Assembly: GCA_963642705.1 (NCBI GenBank)
Contig: CAVIHU010000006.1
Location: 1-64,000, forward strand
DNA length: 64,000 nucleotides
Reading direction: 5' to 3'
DNA from: UBA11524 sp963642705
Lineage (GTDB): Bacteria; Bacillota; Clostridia; Christensenellales; Aristaeellaceae
Part shown: positions 1 through 7,500 of the stretch, piece by piece
How the letters are laid out: the number at the start of each line of letters is the position of its first letter
How positions within the stretch are numbered: the stretch's first letter is position 1
Notes under the pieces: generated by a model
What the model was told of the DNA's origin: nothing
Databases searched by the model: none
The model's input: the letters and a program-made list of their open reading frames with translations, nothing else
Position numbers and translations under genes: made by a program

Positions 1-127
1 TGTTGCGACTCCATTATACCATATCTCTAATGAACTTCCTTTTCTTTTTGAGGGGTCATATCATTTTAACACATACATAAATTGATAAAAATTGATGTTT
101 TTTTTGCATGTTTTTGAATGGCACACG

Positions 128-182
128 TTTCTTTTTCACCGACAACATGATATAATACCTTCACATCCCTGTTTTTCGGGAT
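128..182 (+). promoter_or_regulatory. probable promoter and leader hairpin of the EIIC-like gene
   Basis: A perfect TATAAT lies at 151-156, with only a weak T-rich -35 17 bases upstream. A small hairpin (CATCCC / GGGATG around a T-rich loop, 163-181) follows in the leader. The first 120 bases of the window are AT-rich and show no gene. An attenuation role for the hairpin is possible but not shown. Confidence 0.45.
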
Positions 183-226
183 GTTTACATGGTCTGTAGC
201 TCTTTTTTTGAAGGAGGCTTCGGGAT

Positions 227-1288
227 ATGGGAAAAATTCAGGCGTTCATGAAGCGAAAAAACGTCCTATTCTCCGCGAAACGATACGGCATCGACGCAAT
301 GGGCGCCATGGCGCAGGGGTTGTTCGCTTCGCTGCTCATCGGCACCATCATCAAGACGCTCGGTCAGCAGTTGAACATCAGCTTTCTTGTTGATGCAGGC
401 AACTTCGCGCAGGCTGTTTCCGGTCCTGCGATGGCTGTTTCCATCGGCGCGGCACTGTCTGCACCGCAGCTTGTACTGTACAGTCTGATTGCGGTCGGTC
501 ATGCGGCGAACTCCCTCGGCGGTGCAGGCGGTCCGCTCGCTGTGTACTTCATCACCATCGTCGCGGCAGAATGCGGCAAGCTCGTCAGCAAAGAGACGAA
601 GATCGACATTCTCGTGACGCCCGCCGTGACCATCCTCGTCGGCTGTGCGCTATCCGTGCTCTGCGCGCCGGCAATCGGCTCGGCGGCAAGTTCCGTGGGT
701 GACTTCATCAAGTGGGCAACGAACCTGCAGCCGCTGCTGATGGGCATTCTCGTTTCTGTGGCAGTCGGCGTTGCGCTGACGCTGCCGATTTCCAGTGCGG
801 CGATTTGCGCAGCGCTTACGCTGACAGGTCTGGCAGGCGGTGCAGCGGTCGCTGGCTGCTGTGCACAGATGGTCGGCTTTGCGGTCATGTCCTTCAGGGA
901 GAACGGTGTCGGCGGACTTGTCAGCCAGGGGCTCGGAACGTCGATGCTGCAGATGCCTAATATCATCCGCAATCCGCGCATCTGGATTCCCCCGACGCTC
1001 ACCTCGGCAATTACAGGTCCGATTGCAACGTGCATTTTCCATCTGGAAATGAACGGACCTGCCGTGTCCAGCGGCATGGGCACATGCGGTCTTGTCGGGC
1101 AAATCGGCGTCTATACCGGCTGGCTGAATGACATTGCGTCAGGCATGAAGAGCAGCATCACCGCGATGGACTGGATCGGGCTGGTGCTGGTGTGTTTCGT
1201 ACTGCCGGCAGTTCTGAGCTGGCTGTTCGGGCTCATCCTACGCAGATGCGGTTGGATTAAAGACGGCGATCTCAAGCTGATGGCATAA
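227..1288 (+). CDS. PTS EIIC-like integral membrane protein (PTS_EIIC_2 family)
   Basis: 353-residue hydrophobic protein with about eight to nine membrane segments and many Gly/Ala-rich helices. The N-terminus (KRYGIDAMGAMAQGLF, then a first helix) is characteristic of the PTS_EIIC_2 family, which is homologous to sugar phosphotransferase EIIC subunits. The start is supported by AAGGAGG nine bases upstream. No EIIA or EIIB gene is next to it, so transport by phosphorylation cannot be assumed. The family is often annotated simply as a PTS transporter subunit IIC or putative regulator/permease, and its substrate is unknown. The gene is monocistronic, ending in a hairpin terminator and facing the fructose-bisphosphate aldolase gene. 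Confidence 0.75.
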   Translation: MGKIQAFMKRKNVLFSAKRYGIDAMGAMAQGLFASLLIGTIIKTLGQQLNISFLVDAGNFAQAVSGPAMAVSIGAALSAPQLVLYSLIAVGHAANSLGGAGGPLAVYFITIVAAECGKLVSKETKIDILVTPAVTILVGCALSVLCAPAIGSAASSVGDFIKWATNLQPLLMGILVSVAVGVALTLPISSAAICAALTLTGLAGGAAVAGCCAQMVGFAVMSFRENGVGGLVSQGLGTSMLQMPNIIRNPRIWIPPTLTSAITGPIATCIFHLEMNGPAVSSGMGTCGLVGQIGVYTGWLNDIASGMKSSITAMDWIGLVLVCFVLPAVLSWLFGLILRRCGWIKDGDLKLMA

Positions 1289-1290
1289 CA

Positions 1291-1334
1291 AGAAGCAGCT
1301 GCTTCCGTATTTGGAAGCAGCCGCTCATTTTTTA
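1291..1334 (+). terminator. Rho-independent terminator
   Basis: An AGCAGCTGCTTCC / GGAAGCAGCCGCT hairpin is followed by CATTTTTTATT, just after the EIIC-like stop codon. Confidence 0.8.
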
Positions 1335-1363
1335 TTGGATGAATCAGGATTTGCCTGTTTAGC

Positions 1364-2302
1364 TCAGGCCTTGCCTGCGCAGCCGAGGACATCGACGATC
1401 TTGTGGGTAACCATGGCCTTCACCGCAGCGCGGGCTGGCTTCAGGTACTGACGGGGATCGAAGTGATCCGGATGCTCCGCGAAATACTTGCGGATGCTCG
1501 CGGTCATGGCAAGCCGGATATCGGAATCAATGTTGATCTTGCAGACAGCCATCTTCGCGGCCTGAGCCAGCTGATCCTCCGGAATGCCGATGGCATCGGG
1601 CATGTTGCCGCCGAACTTGTTGATTTCCGCAACAAACTCCTGCGGCACAGAGGAAGCGCCATGCAGAACGATCGGGAAGCCAGGCAGACGCTTGGAGCAC
1701 TCCTCGAGCACCTCGAAGTGCAGCTGCGGCTTCTGACCAGGCTTGAACTTGTATGCACCGTGGGAGGTGCCGATGGCGATTGCCAGGGAGTCGCAGCCGG
1801 TGCGGCTCACGAACTCTTCAACCTCTTCCGGACGGGTGTACATTTCCTTGCCGGATTCGACAACGACTTCATCCTCAACGCCAGCCAGCGTGCCGAGCTC
1901 AGCCTCGACCACAACGCCATGGTCATGCGCATATTCGACGACCTTGCGGGTCAGTGCGATGTTGTCATCAAAGGACTTGGAGGAAGCATCGATCATGACG
2001 GACGTGAAGCCGCCGTCGATGCAGCTCTTGCAAAGCTCGAAGCTGTCGCCATGGTCAAGATGCAGCGCAATCGGGATATCCGGGTTCTCGATGACGGCTG
2101 CTTCCACCAGCTTCACAAGGTAGGTGTGGTTGGCATAAGCGCGCGCGCCCTTGGACACCTGCAGGATAACGGGAGCCTTCAGCTCGCCGGCAGCCTCGGT
2201 AATGCCCTGAATAATCTCCATGTTGTTGACATTGAAAGCACCGACCGCGTAGCCGCCGTCATACGCCTTCTTGAACATTTCCTTCGTCGTTACGAGTGCC
2301 AT
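1364..2302 (-). CDS. fba: fructose-bisphosphate aldolase, class II
   Basis: 312-residue zinc aldolase that cleaves fructose-1,6-bisphosphate to glyceraldehyde-3-phosphate and dihydroxyacetone phosphate in cytosolic glycolysis/gluconeogenesis. The family signature HLDHGDSFELCKSCIDGGFT with the zinc-binding HLDHG motif is present, as are the GTSHGAYKF and LHGASSVP blocks and the KINIDSD motif near the C-terminus. An open frame extends 33 codons further upstream, but the ATG at 2302 is preceded by AGGAGGGG at proper spacing and begins the conserved MALVTTKEMF. A class II enzyme could also act on tagatose-bisphosphate, but the sequence is most like the glycolytic Fba group. The roughly 100-base leader carries a TATAAT at 2412-2407. 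It is a single-gene unit, convergent with the EIIC-like gene. Confidence 0.95.
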   Translation of the reverse strand: MALVTTKEMFKKAYDGGYAVGAFNVNNMEIIQGITEAAGELKAPVILQVSKGARAYANHTYLVKLVEAAVIENPDIPIALHLDHGDSFELCKSCIDGGFTSVMIDASSKSFDDNIALTRKVVEYAHDHGVVVEAELGTLAGVEDEVVVESGKEMYTRPEEVEEFVSRTGCDSLAIAIGTSHGAYKFKPGQKPQLHFEVLEECSKRLPGFPIVLHGASSVPQEFVAEINKFGGNMPDAIGIPEDQLAQAAKMAVCKINIDSDIRLAMTASIRKYFAEHPDHFDPRQYLKPARAAVKAMVTHKIVDVLGCAGKA

Positions 2303-2406
2303 TGGAAACCCCTCCTGATGATCAATAATCTCATCCTTTGCCGCAAGGAAGCTGTTCCAAAGCGGCTCGGACGGCAATAATGCCTTAGTCTTCCGGAACA
2401 TTGTTT

Positions 2407-2435
2407 ATTATATCACATTATTTCAAATTAGAAAA
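2407..2435 (-). promoter_or_regulatory. probable fba promoter
   Basis: On the minus strand TATAAT (2412-2407) lies 17 bases downstream of a weak TTTTCT -35. This predicts a leader of about 100 bases before the fba start. Confidence 0.5.
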
Positions 2436-2510
2436 GAGCTTTTTTCATCCATTCCTCTTTTCTTTCATGCTTCTTACATCGAATTGCATCCTTTTATGTT
2501 CCTTTTTCGG

Positions 2511-2539
2511 TTGACACACCTGTTTATTCCGCTTATAAT
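2511..2539 (+). promoter_or_regulatory. consensus sigma-A promoter of the thioredoxin-fold gene
   Basis: TTGACA (2511-2516), 17-base spacer, TATAAT (2534-2539): a perfect vegetative promoter. Transcription from here starts after the first in-frame ATG of the open frame (2484), which supports the downstream start at 2688 and a leader of about 140 bases. Confidence 0.85.
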
Positions 2540-2687
2540 AACAATGACCGTGTTGGAGAACTTTTCATTTTTTCTGCGCGGCACTGTTTCGGAAAATCAC
2601 TGCGCCGCATGGTTTTTCAGCGTTGATTTTCCTCCACTCCGGTATTCGCGGCAAATTCGGAGTCATCATGAAAGGAGCTGTTTTCCC

Positions 2688-4451
2688 ATGAAGAAGTTTC
2701 TGGCTCTGCTGCTGGCGGCAGTCATGTGCCTGAGCTGCATGGCGTTCGCGGAATCCGCGGATGTCTACGCAGTTGGCTCTCCGCTGCCTGATTTCACCTT
2801 CACCGCGATTGACGGCACCACCTATACCCTCTCCGAGGTTCTCAAAGAGAAGGAAATGGTGCTCATCAACCTGTGGGCGACCTGGTGCAGCCCGTGCGAA
2901 TCCGAATTCCCCTACATGGAAGAGGCTTACGAGCAGTACAAGGACAAGATCGAAATCTTCGCCCTGTCCATCGAGGAGACCGACGATGACGCGACCCTGA
3001 CCGAGTACGCCGAATCCCACGGCATGACCTTCCCTATCGGTCATGATGATACGGATATCTTCGGCAACTTCGGTCTGAACGGCATCCCGACGTCCATCGT
3101 GGTCGACCGCTTCGGCAATGTCGCGTTCCTCGAGACAGGCAGCCAGGACTCTACGAGCCGCTTCGTCCGCCTGTTTGAGTTCTTCCTCGGCGATGACTAT
3201 ACCGAGACGACCGTGCTTGATGCCATCCCGGCTGCAAAGCCCACTGTCGAGGCGATTTCCGAAGACGACCTGAACACCGCCCTGAATGTTGAAGGCGGCA
3301 CGCTTTCCTTCACCAATCCCACGGATGAGTACACCTGGCCGATGCAGATCAGTATCGACGGCGAGCATCAGGCGCTGGTTTCCTCCAACGCAGGCGAGAA
3401 CGGCAGCACATCTGCTGTGTTCACCACAGTAACGGTCGAGGCTGGCGACGTGCTTGCTTTTGACTACAAGGTATCCTCCGAAGCAAGTGCAGACCTGCTG
3501 ACCCTGTACGTCAACGGCACCGTGGCAAAAGTGTTCGGCGGCGAACGCGGCTGGGCAACCTATGGCTATGAATTCACCGAGGCCGGCACCTACGAAATCG
3601 AGCTGGCTTATGTGAAGGATCAGTATGAATCCTCCGGTGATGACGTTGCGCTCTTTGACAACGTCCGCATTGTGTCCGGCGATGAAGCTGCATCTGTGCT
3701 GGCAGGCAACCCTGTCTATCCTGCAACCACGAAGTCGACAAATATCGAGGTGAAGGATGGCAAGCAGCTGTTCTTTATTGACCCGAAATTCAGCCTGATG
3801 TCTTACTTCGGTCTGTGCAGCTACTATGTGCTGGATGATGCCCAGGAAGTCACGCTCAAGATCACGCTGGACAACACCGTTGATCCTGACGCTGCCTTCG
3901 TTTACAACCAGGCGGATGGTTTGCAGTACGCGCTGTGCGATGCTGCCGGCGAGGATGCGTACTATCTGACCATGCCGATCGACCGCAACGCCACGACTGG
4001 CTATTCCTACACCATGTATTCTCTGTATGCCACCGCCAGCGACACCAATCCGACGATCTACACCGTCATGGCGAGCGAAACGAACGTCAACGCGACCATG
4101 GCTTTCTTCAACGAGTATGACTTCGGTCTGACCGGCTGGAAGTACGCGGACGGCACGCTGCCGAGCACGGACGAGTGCGAAGAAGCTGTTTCCTACGGCG
4201 CAACCTACGTCATCTCCTGTGTTGACCAGAACGGCGATCCCGTGACCGGCGTGACGATCAACGTCTGCACGGACGAAGCCTGCACGCCTATGCCTGTCGA
4301 TGATGAGGGTATCCTGACCTTCACCACTGATCCCTATGCTTACGTGCTGCACGTCCTGGTTGTGCCTGACGGCTATGAGTACGACACGGACACCGAAATC
4401 GTTGCTCCCGAAGAGGGCGGCGCAATCACCTTCGTGCTGACGAAGCTGTAA
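2688..4451 (+). CDS. secreted TlpA-like thioredoxin-fold protein with C-terminal beta-sandwich domains
   Basis: 587 residues. A signal peptide (MKKFLALLLA, cleavage near AFA|ESA) is followed by a TlpA/AhpC-TSA-like domain (about 27-165) with the redox motif WATWCSPC (Cys67, Cys70) and the cis-proline region GIPTSIVVDR. This predicts an extracytoplasmic thiol-disulfide oxidoreductase. The remaining 420 residues are unusual for TlpA. About 200-350 look like a carbohydrate-binding or MAM-like jelly roll (FDYKVSSEA, YVNGTVAKVF, FDNVRIVSG), and the last 80 residues resemble a Cna-B-type Ig fold (DQNGDPVTGVTINV). No LPXTG or transmembrane anchor is visible. The start is chosen by AAAGGAGCTG seven bases upstream and by the promoter position. 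The substrate is unknown; the redox domain is confident, the other domains tentative. Confidence 0.8.
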   Translation: MKKFLALLLAAVMCLSCMAFAESADVYAVGSPLPDFTFTAIDGTTYTLSEVLKEKEMVLINLWATWCSPCESEFPYMEEAYEQYKDKIEIFALSIEETDDDATLTEYAESHGMTFPIGHDDTDIFGNFGLNGIPTSIVVDRFGNVAFLETGSQDSTSRFVRLFEFFLGDDYTETTVLDAIPAAKPTVEAISEDDLNTALNVEGGTLSFTNPTDEYTWPMQISIDGEHQALVSSNAGENGSTSAVFTTVTVEAGDVLAFDYKVSSEASADLLTLYVNGTVAKVFGGERGWATYGYEFTEAGTYEIELAYVKDQYESSGDDVALFDNVRIVSGDEAASVLAGNPVYPATTKSTNIEVKDGKQLFFIDPKFSLMSYFGLCSYYVLDDAQEVTLKITLDNTVDPDAAFVYNQADGLQYALCDAAGEDAYYLTMPIDRNATTGYSYTMYSLYATASDTNPTIYTVMASETNVNATMAFFNEYDFGLTGWKYADGTLPSTDECEEAVSYGATYVISCVDQNGDPVTGVTINVCTDEACTPMPVDDEGILTFTTDPYAYVLHVLVVPDGYEYDTDTEIVAPEEGGAITFVLTKL

Positions 4452-4460
4452 TCCAGTCAA

Positions 4461-4503
4461 AAGAAGAGGACTTCACCGCGCATGGCAGTGGAGTCCTCTT
4501 TTT
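4461..4503. terminator. bidirectional terminator
   Basis: GAGGACTTCAC / GTGGAGTCCTC hairpin with A-rich left and T-rich right flanks, placed between two convergent genes and able to serve both. Confidence 0.85.
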
Positions 4504-4514
4504 GATTGGCGTGA

Positions 4515-6644
4515 TTATTCTATTTCCTCCGTCCGTTCAAGCGTACCGACGTAAATCACTTCGCTCTTAGCCTTGTAAGTATCCGTATAGAGGTACGTGC
4601 GCTCGGTTTCAACACCGTTGACGTACTTCACGCGGTAGCTTTCCACCACACAGCCTTCTTTTGCCTTGCGGTAGACGTATTCCTGGTCGACATAAGTCGT
4701 ATATTCGTGCTTTGTATCCTTGACATATTCAGGCGTCTCCGGCGCTGCAAGAATTTCGACCGTGTTTGTCACGATGTCGTACGTCACGCCTGTGCCGAGG
4801 TTTTCCCCGTAAACCGACACGAGGCAGACCTTCTTGGACTTATCGTAGCGGGAGTCCTTCGTGACCGTGCAGACAATGAAAATCGTGCTGTCCGTGTCGT
4901 TCTTGAACTTGAAGTCAATGCGTTTGTCCGAAACCGTCGCGTCCTTGCCGTAATCAGTGTAACCAACTGCATCAGAGTGTGGCTCGCGCTTCACAATGGT
5001 CAGGTTTGCCTTGACTGCCGCCAGATACAGCGTCGTGCTGACCTGACAGACACCGCCGCCGTAGCCCATTCGTTCCGAGCCGTACGCATACTCAATCGCT
5101 TCGTAGAATCCGTTTTTTTGCGTTCGTTCGCCAACGACCGTGTTGAAGGAGAATGTTTCGCCGGGCTTGAGCATGTAGCCGTTAATCTTGTCGAACGCCA
5201 GCTGAATGTTCTTGTTGCGGTTTTCCGTGCTGGTGGTGGAAATGGGCGTGTAAGCTGTTGCGCGAAGCTGAATCTTCGGCTCAAGCATCGCCTTTGTCGT
5301 TTCCGGCTGAAGCTCCTGCGTTTCCAGCGCGATTTCGCCGCTTTCCAGCGTGGATACCATCCGGTACAGCTGATTTTTCGCCTCAGTCACGTCCATGTAC
5401 CGTCCGACCGTCTCGGAAGCAATGCTCAGCGGACTGTTGAAATTGCTGGGATTGAAGACAATTTGCGCATCGATTGGCGCAATGTACGCCTGATTGGCTA
5501 TCGTCGTCAGGATGTTGTCGATTTCGGTATTGTCGCTGCTTGGGGTCGCGGAATATCCCTCGTACGGCGATTCTGCCAGCGCATCCATTTCCGCCTTTCG
5601 CTCATCGATGTTGCCCGTGTGGCCGACTTGCCATGCTTCCTCCAGCGCCTCATCCACGTCGACCGTCATGTTCAGGTCGCTGCTCGTCACCTCGCGGACG
5701 AGCTGCCCCTGATACGTCAGGCGTACCTTCCATGAGTCGCGCTGCTGATTCGCATGCTCCGTCACGGCAGTTGTCGCTTCCTCGCGCGTCATACCGCTCA
5801 GATCGATGCCGTCAACATGCACATTGGGAACGTACCGGTCGTTGTATGCAGTGACAGATGCTTCAAGCGCGTTGCGTGCATTTTCTGCAGCGATGTTCTG
5901 CGCGATCGCACGTACGGCAATGACCAGCACGACCACCGCCGCAGCCATGCCTGCGTAGAAAAGAATCCGCCGAAGGAATGACCTGTTCTTCGAAGGCTTT
6001 TTGTGCGGATGACCGCCGCTTTTCCTGCCATTCGTTCTGGAAAAACCGTCCCTGCCGGACGGAGGTTTTCGTCCACCTCCATCGTCATATTGCACCGGCG
6101 CTGCCTGACGCTGCATCTGCTGATTCGTTGCAGGTTGATACGGCATCGGTTGTTGTGTCGCGTTCTGATACCCCTGCGGATACATCTGCGCGTTTCCAGT
6201 GTAAGATGGTGAAGAATAACCAGGTGAAGTGTTATAACTAGACGAATTACTGACAAAAGGTGAATTGTTGACAACAGGCGAAGTCTGCTGATAAGCGGAA
6301 CTGCTCACAGGGTAAGAAGGAAAATCATAGCTGTACGGGTTGGGCGAAGTGTTATAAGAGTAAACCTGCTGAACACCCTGATTCCAGTTCTGCTGCGGCA
6401 GAACATTTCTGCCCTGTGATGATCCGACCCTGCCTGTTGGCTGTGTTCCCTGCCTGTTCGCATTGGTCTGGAAGCCTGTATTCTGCAGTTCCGGCACCTG
6501 TGCGATCGGCTGCTGCTGCGCCGTGCTCTCCTCTTTCGTGTGAACAAGCGGGATGCTGTCGTTCTGCGTTTGCTGCCATGAAGCGTATTCATCTGCATAC
6601 AACTGCGTTCGGCGTCTGCGCGGCGTGCTGTTGTCTTGCGCCAT
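4515..6644 (-). CDS. VanW family membrane protein with G5-like C-terminus
   Basis: 709 residues. The first 200 are a low-complexity cytoplasmic tail rich in Gln, Ser, Tyr, Asn and Pro, then a basic stretch (KKPSKNRSFLRR) and one membrane helix (FYAGMAAAVVVLVIAVRAIA). The extracytoplasmic part has a peptidoglycan-binding_4-like region, a VanW domain (YTPISTTSTENRNKNIQLA, then LKPGETFSFN and the hallmark GGGVCQVSTTLY) and a G5-like tail. Proteins of this design are thought to act at the cell wall, but no biochemical function is established, and the name does not imply vancomycin resistance. The start at 6644 is preferred over one six codons upstream because AAAGGGGAT sits seven bases before it. 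It is the last gene of the hpt-ftsH-PHP-VanW run, ending at a bidirectional terminator. Confidence 0.88.
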   Translation of the reverse strand: MAQDNSTPRRRRTQLYADEYASWQQTQNDSIPLVHTKEESTAQQQPIAQVPELQNTGFQTNANRQGTQPTGRVGSSQGRNVLPQQNWNQGVQQVYSYNTSPNPYSYDFPSYPVSSSAYQQTSPVVNNSPFVSNSSSYNTSPGYSSPSYTGNAQMYPQGYQNATQQPMPYQPATNQQMQRQAAPVQYDDGGGRKPPSGRDGFSRTNGRKSGGHPHKKPSKNRSFLRRILFYAGMAAAVVVLVIAVRAIAQNIAAENARNALEASVTAYNDRYVPNVHVDGIDLSGMTREEATTAVTEHANQQRDSWKVRLTYQGQLVREVTSSDLNMTVDVDEALEEAWQVGHTGNIDERKAEMDALAESPYEGYSATPSSDNTEIDNILTTIANQAYIAPIDAQIVFNPSNFNSPLSIASETVGRYMDVTEAKNQLYRMVSTLESGEIALETQELQPETTKAMLEPKIQLRATAYTPISTTSTENRNKNIQLAFDKINGYMLKPGETFSFNTVVGERTQKNGFYEAIEYAYGSERMGYGGGVCQVSTTLYLAAVKANLTIVKREPHSDAVGYTDYGKDATVSDKRIDFKFKNDTDSTIFIVCTVTKDSRYDKSKKVCLVSVYGENLGTGVTYDIVTNTVEILAAPETPEYVKDTKHEYTTYVDQEYVYRKAKEGCVVESYRVKYVNGVETERTYLYTDTYKAKSEVIYVGTLERTEEIE

Positions 6645-6663
6645 GTCCACATCCCCTTTCATA

Positions 6664-7500
6664 TTATTCCATCGATTCCATCAGCCGTTCGACGTCCTTT
6701 TCGACGCTTGTCCACATCGCTGCGGTGCAGCCGAGCATGCCGTGTCGACCGCTGTCGCCGTGAAAGTCGCTGCCGCCGGTAATCAGGAAGCCCATGCGTC
6801 GAGCCATTCTGTCCAGTTGCGCCATGTTCCGTCCTGCTGACGGATGATACACCTCAACACCCATCAAGCCCTGCTCCTGCCATTGTCCGAGCAGGTAACG
6901 AATGGCGGCATCCGGCTTTTCCAGCTCCACTGGGTGTGCAATCACCGGTACAAAGCTGCTCTCATGCATCAGCGGCAGCGCTTCGGCCATGCTGAGCCGT
7001 TCGCCGCCGACATACGCTGGTCCGTCATCGCCGATGAAGCGGTCAAATGCCTCCGCGACATCCACGACATAGCCTGCATCCACCATGGCGCGCGCAATAT
7101 GCGGACGCCCGATGCTACCGTGCGCTTCCTCTGAAATCCGTTCCATGGACAGCGGATAACCAAGTGACGCAAGCTTTTGCACCATCCGCTCCGCCCGCGA
7201 AGCACGCTTTTCCGCCAATTCCTTCACCTTCCGGTGCAGCGGCGTATCCGTTTTCCGTCCGTATCCGAGCAGATGCAGCCCATGCATGTCACGAAGGGAC
7301 AGCTCAACCCCCGTCAGCATCTGCATCAGCGGCTTCGCCGTTATCTGCTTCGCCGCCATTATTTGTTCCACACCGTCAAACGTATCGTGGTCGGTGATAG
7401 CAAGCACCGTAATCCGGTGATGTGCCGCCAACACCACCAGCTCCTCAGGCGAATAAAGCCCGTCAGAGCTGGTGGTATGCGTATGCAGATCAGCCTTCAT
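6664..7500 (-). CDS. PHP-domain metal-dependent phosphoesterase
   Basis: 278 residues. Conserved polymerase-and-histidinol-phosphatase motifs are visible: LHTHTTSSDG at the N-terminus, AITDHDTFDG, a middle PVIAHP and a C-terminal GGSDFHG, together making a multinuclear metal site. Relatives hydrolyse 3',5'-nucleoside bisphosphates or short RNA 5'-ends (RNase AM / TrpH-like). The exact substrate is inferred only. The ATG at 7500 starts directly at MKADLHTHT and overlaps the ftsH stop by 11 bases, indicating translational coupling. It is followed after 19 bases by the VanW gene. Confidence 0.85.
   Translation of the reverse strand: MKADLHTHTTSSDGLYSPEELVVLAAHHRITVLAITDHDTFDGVEQIMAAKQITAKPLMQMLTGVELSLRDMHGLHLLGYGRKTDTPLHRKVKELAEKRASRAERMVQKLASLGYPLSMERISEEAHGSIGRPHIARAMVDAGYVVDVAEAFDRFIGDDGPAYVGGERLSMAEALPLMHESSFVPVIAHPVELEKPDAAIRYLLGQWQEQGLMGVEVYHPSAGRNMAQLDRMARRMGFLITGGSDFHGDSGRHGMLGCTAAMWTSVEKDVERLMESME

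Noticed and set aside
2565..4460. 631-codon minus-strand open frame
   Set aside because: Antisense to the TlpA-fusion gene, which has a signal peptide, CxxC motif, promoter and terminator.
4515..6644. Vancomycin resistance
   Set aside because: Only a VanW-domain protein is present. VanW proteins are widespread in clostridia without resistance, and no vanH, vanA/B or vanX is nearby.
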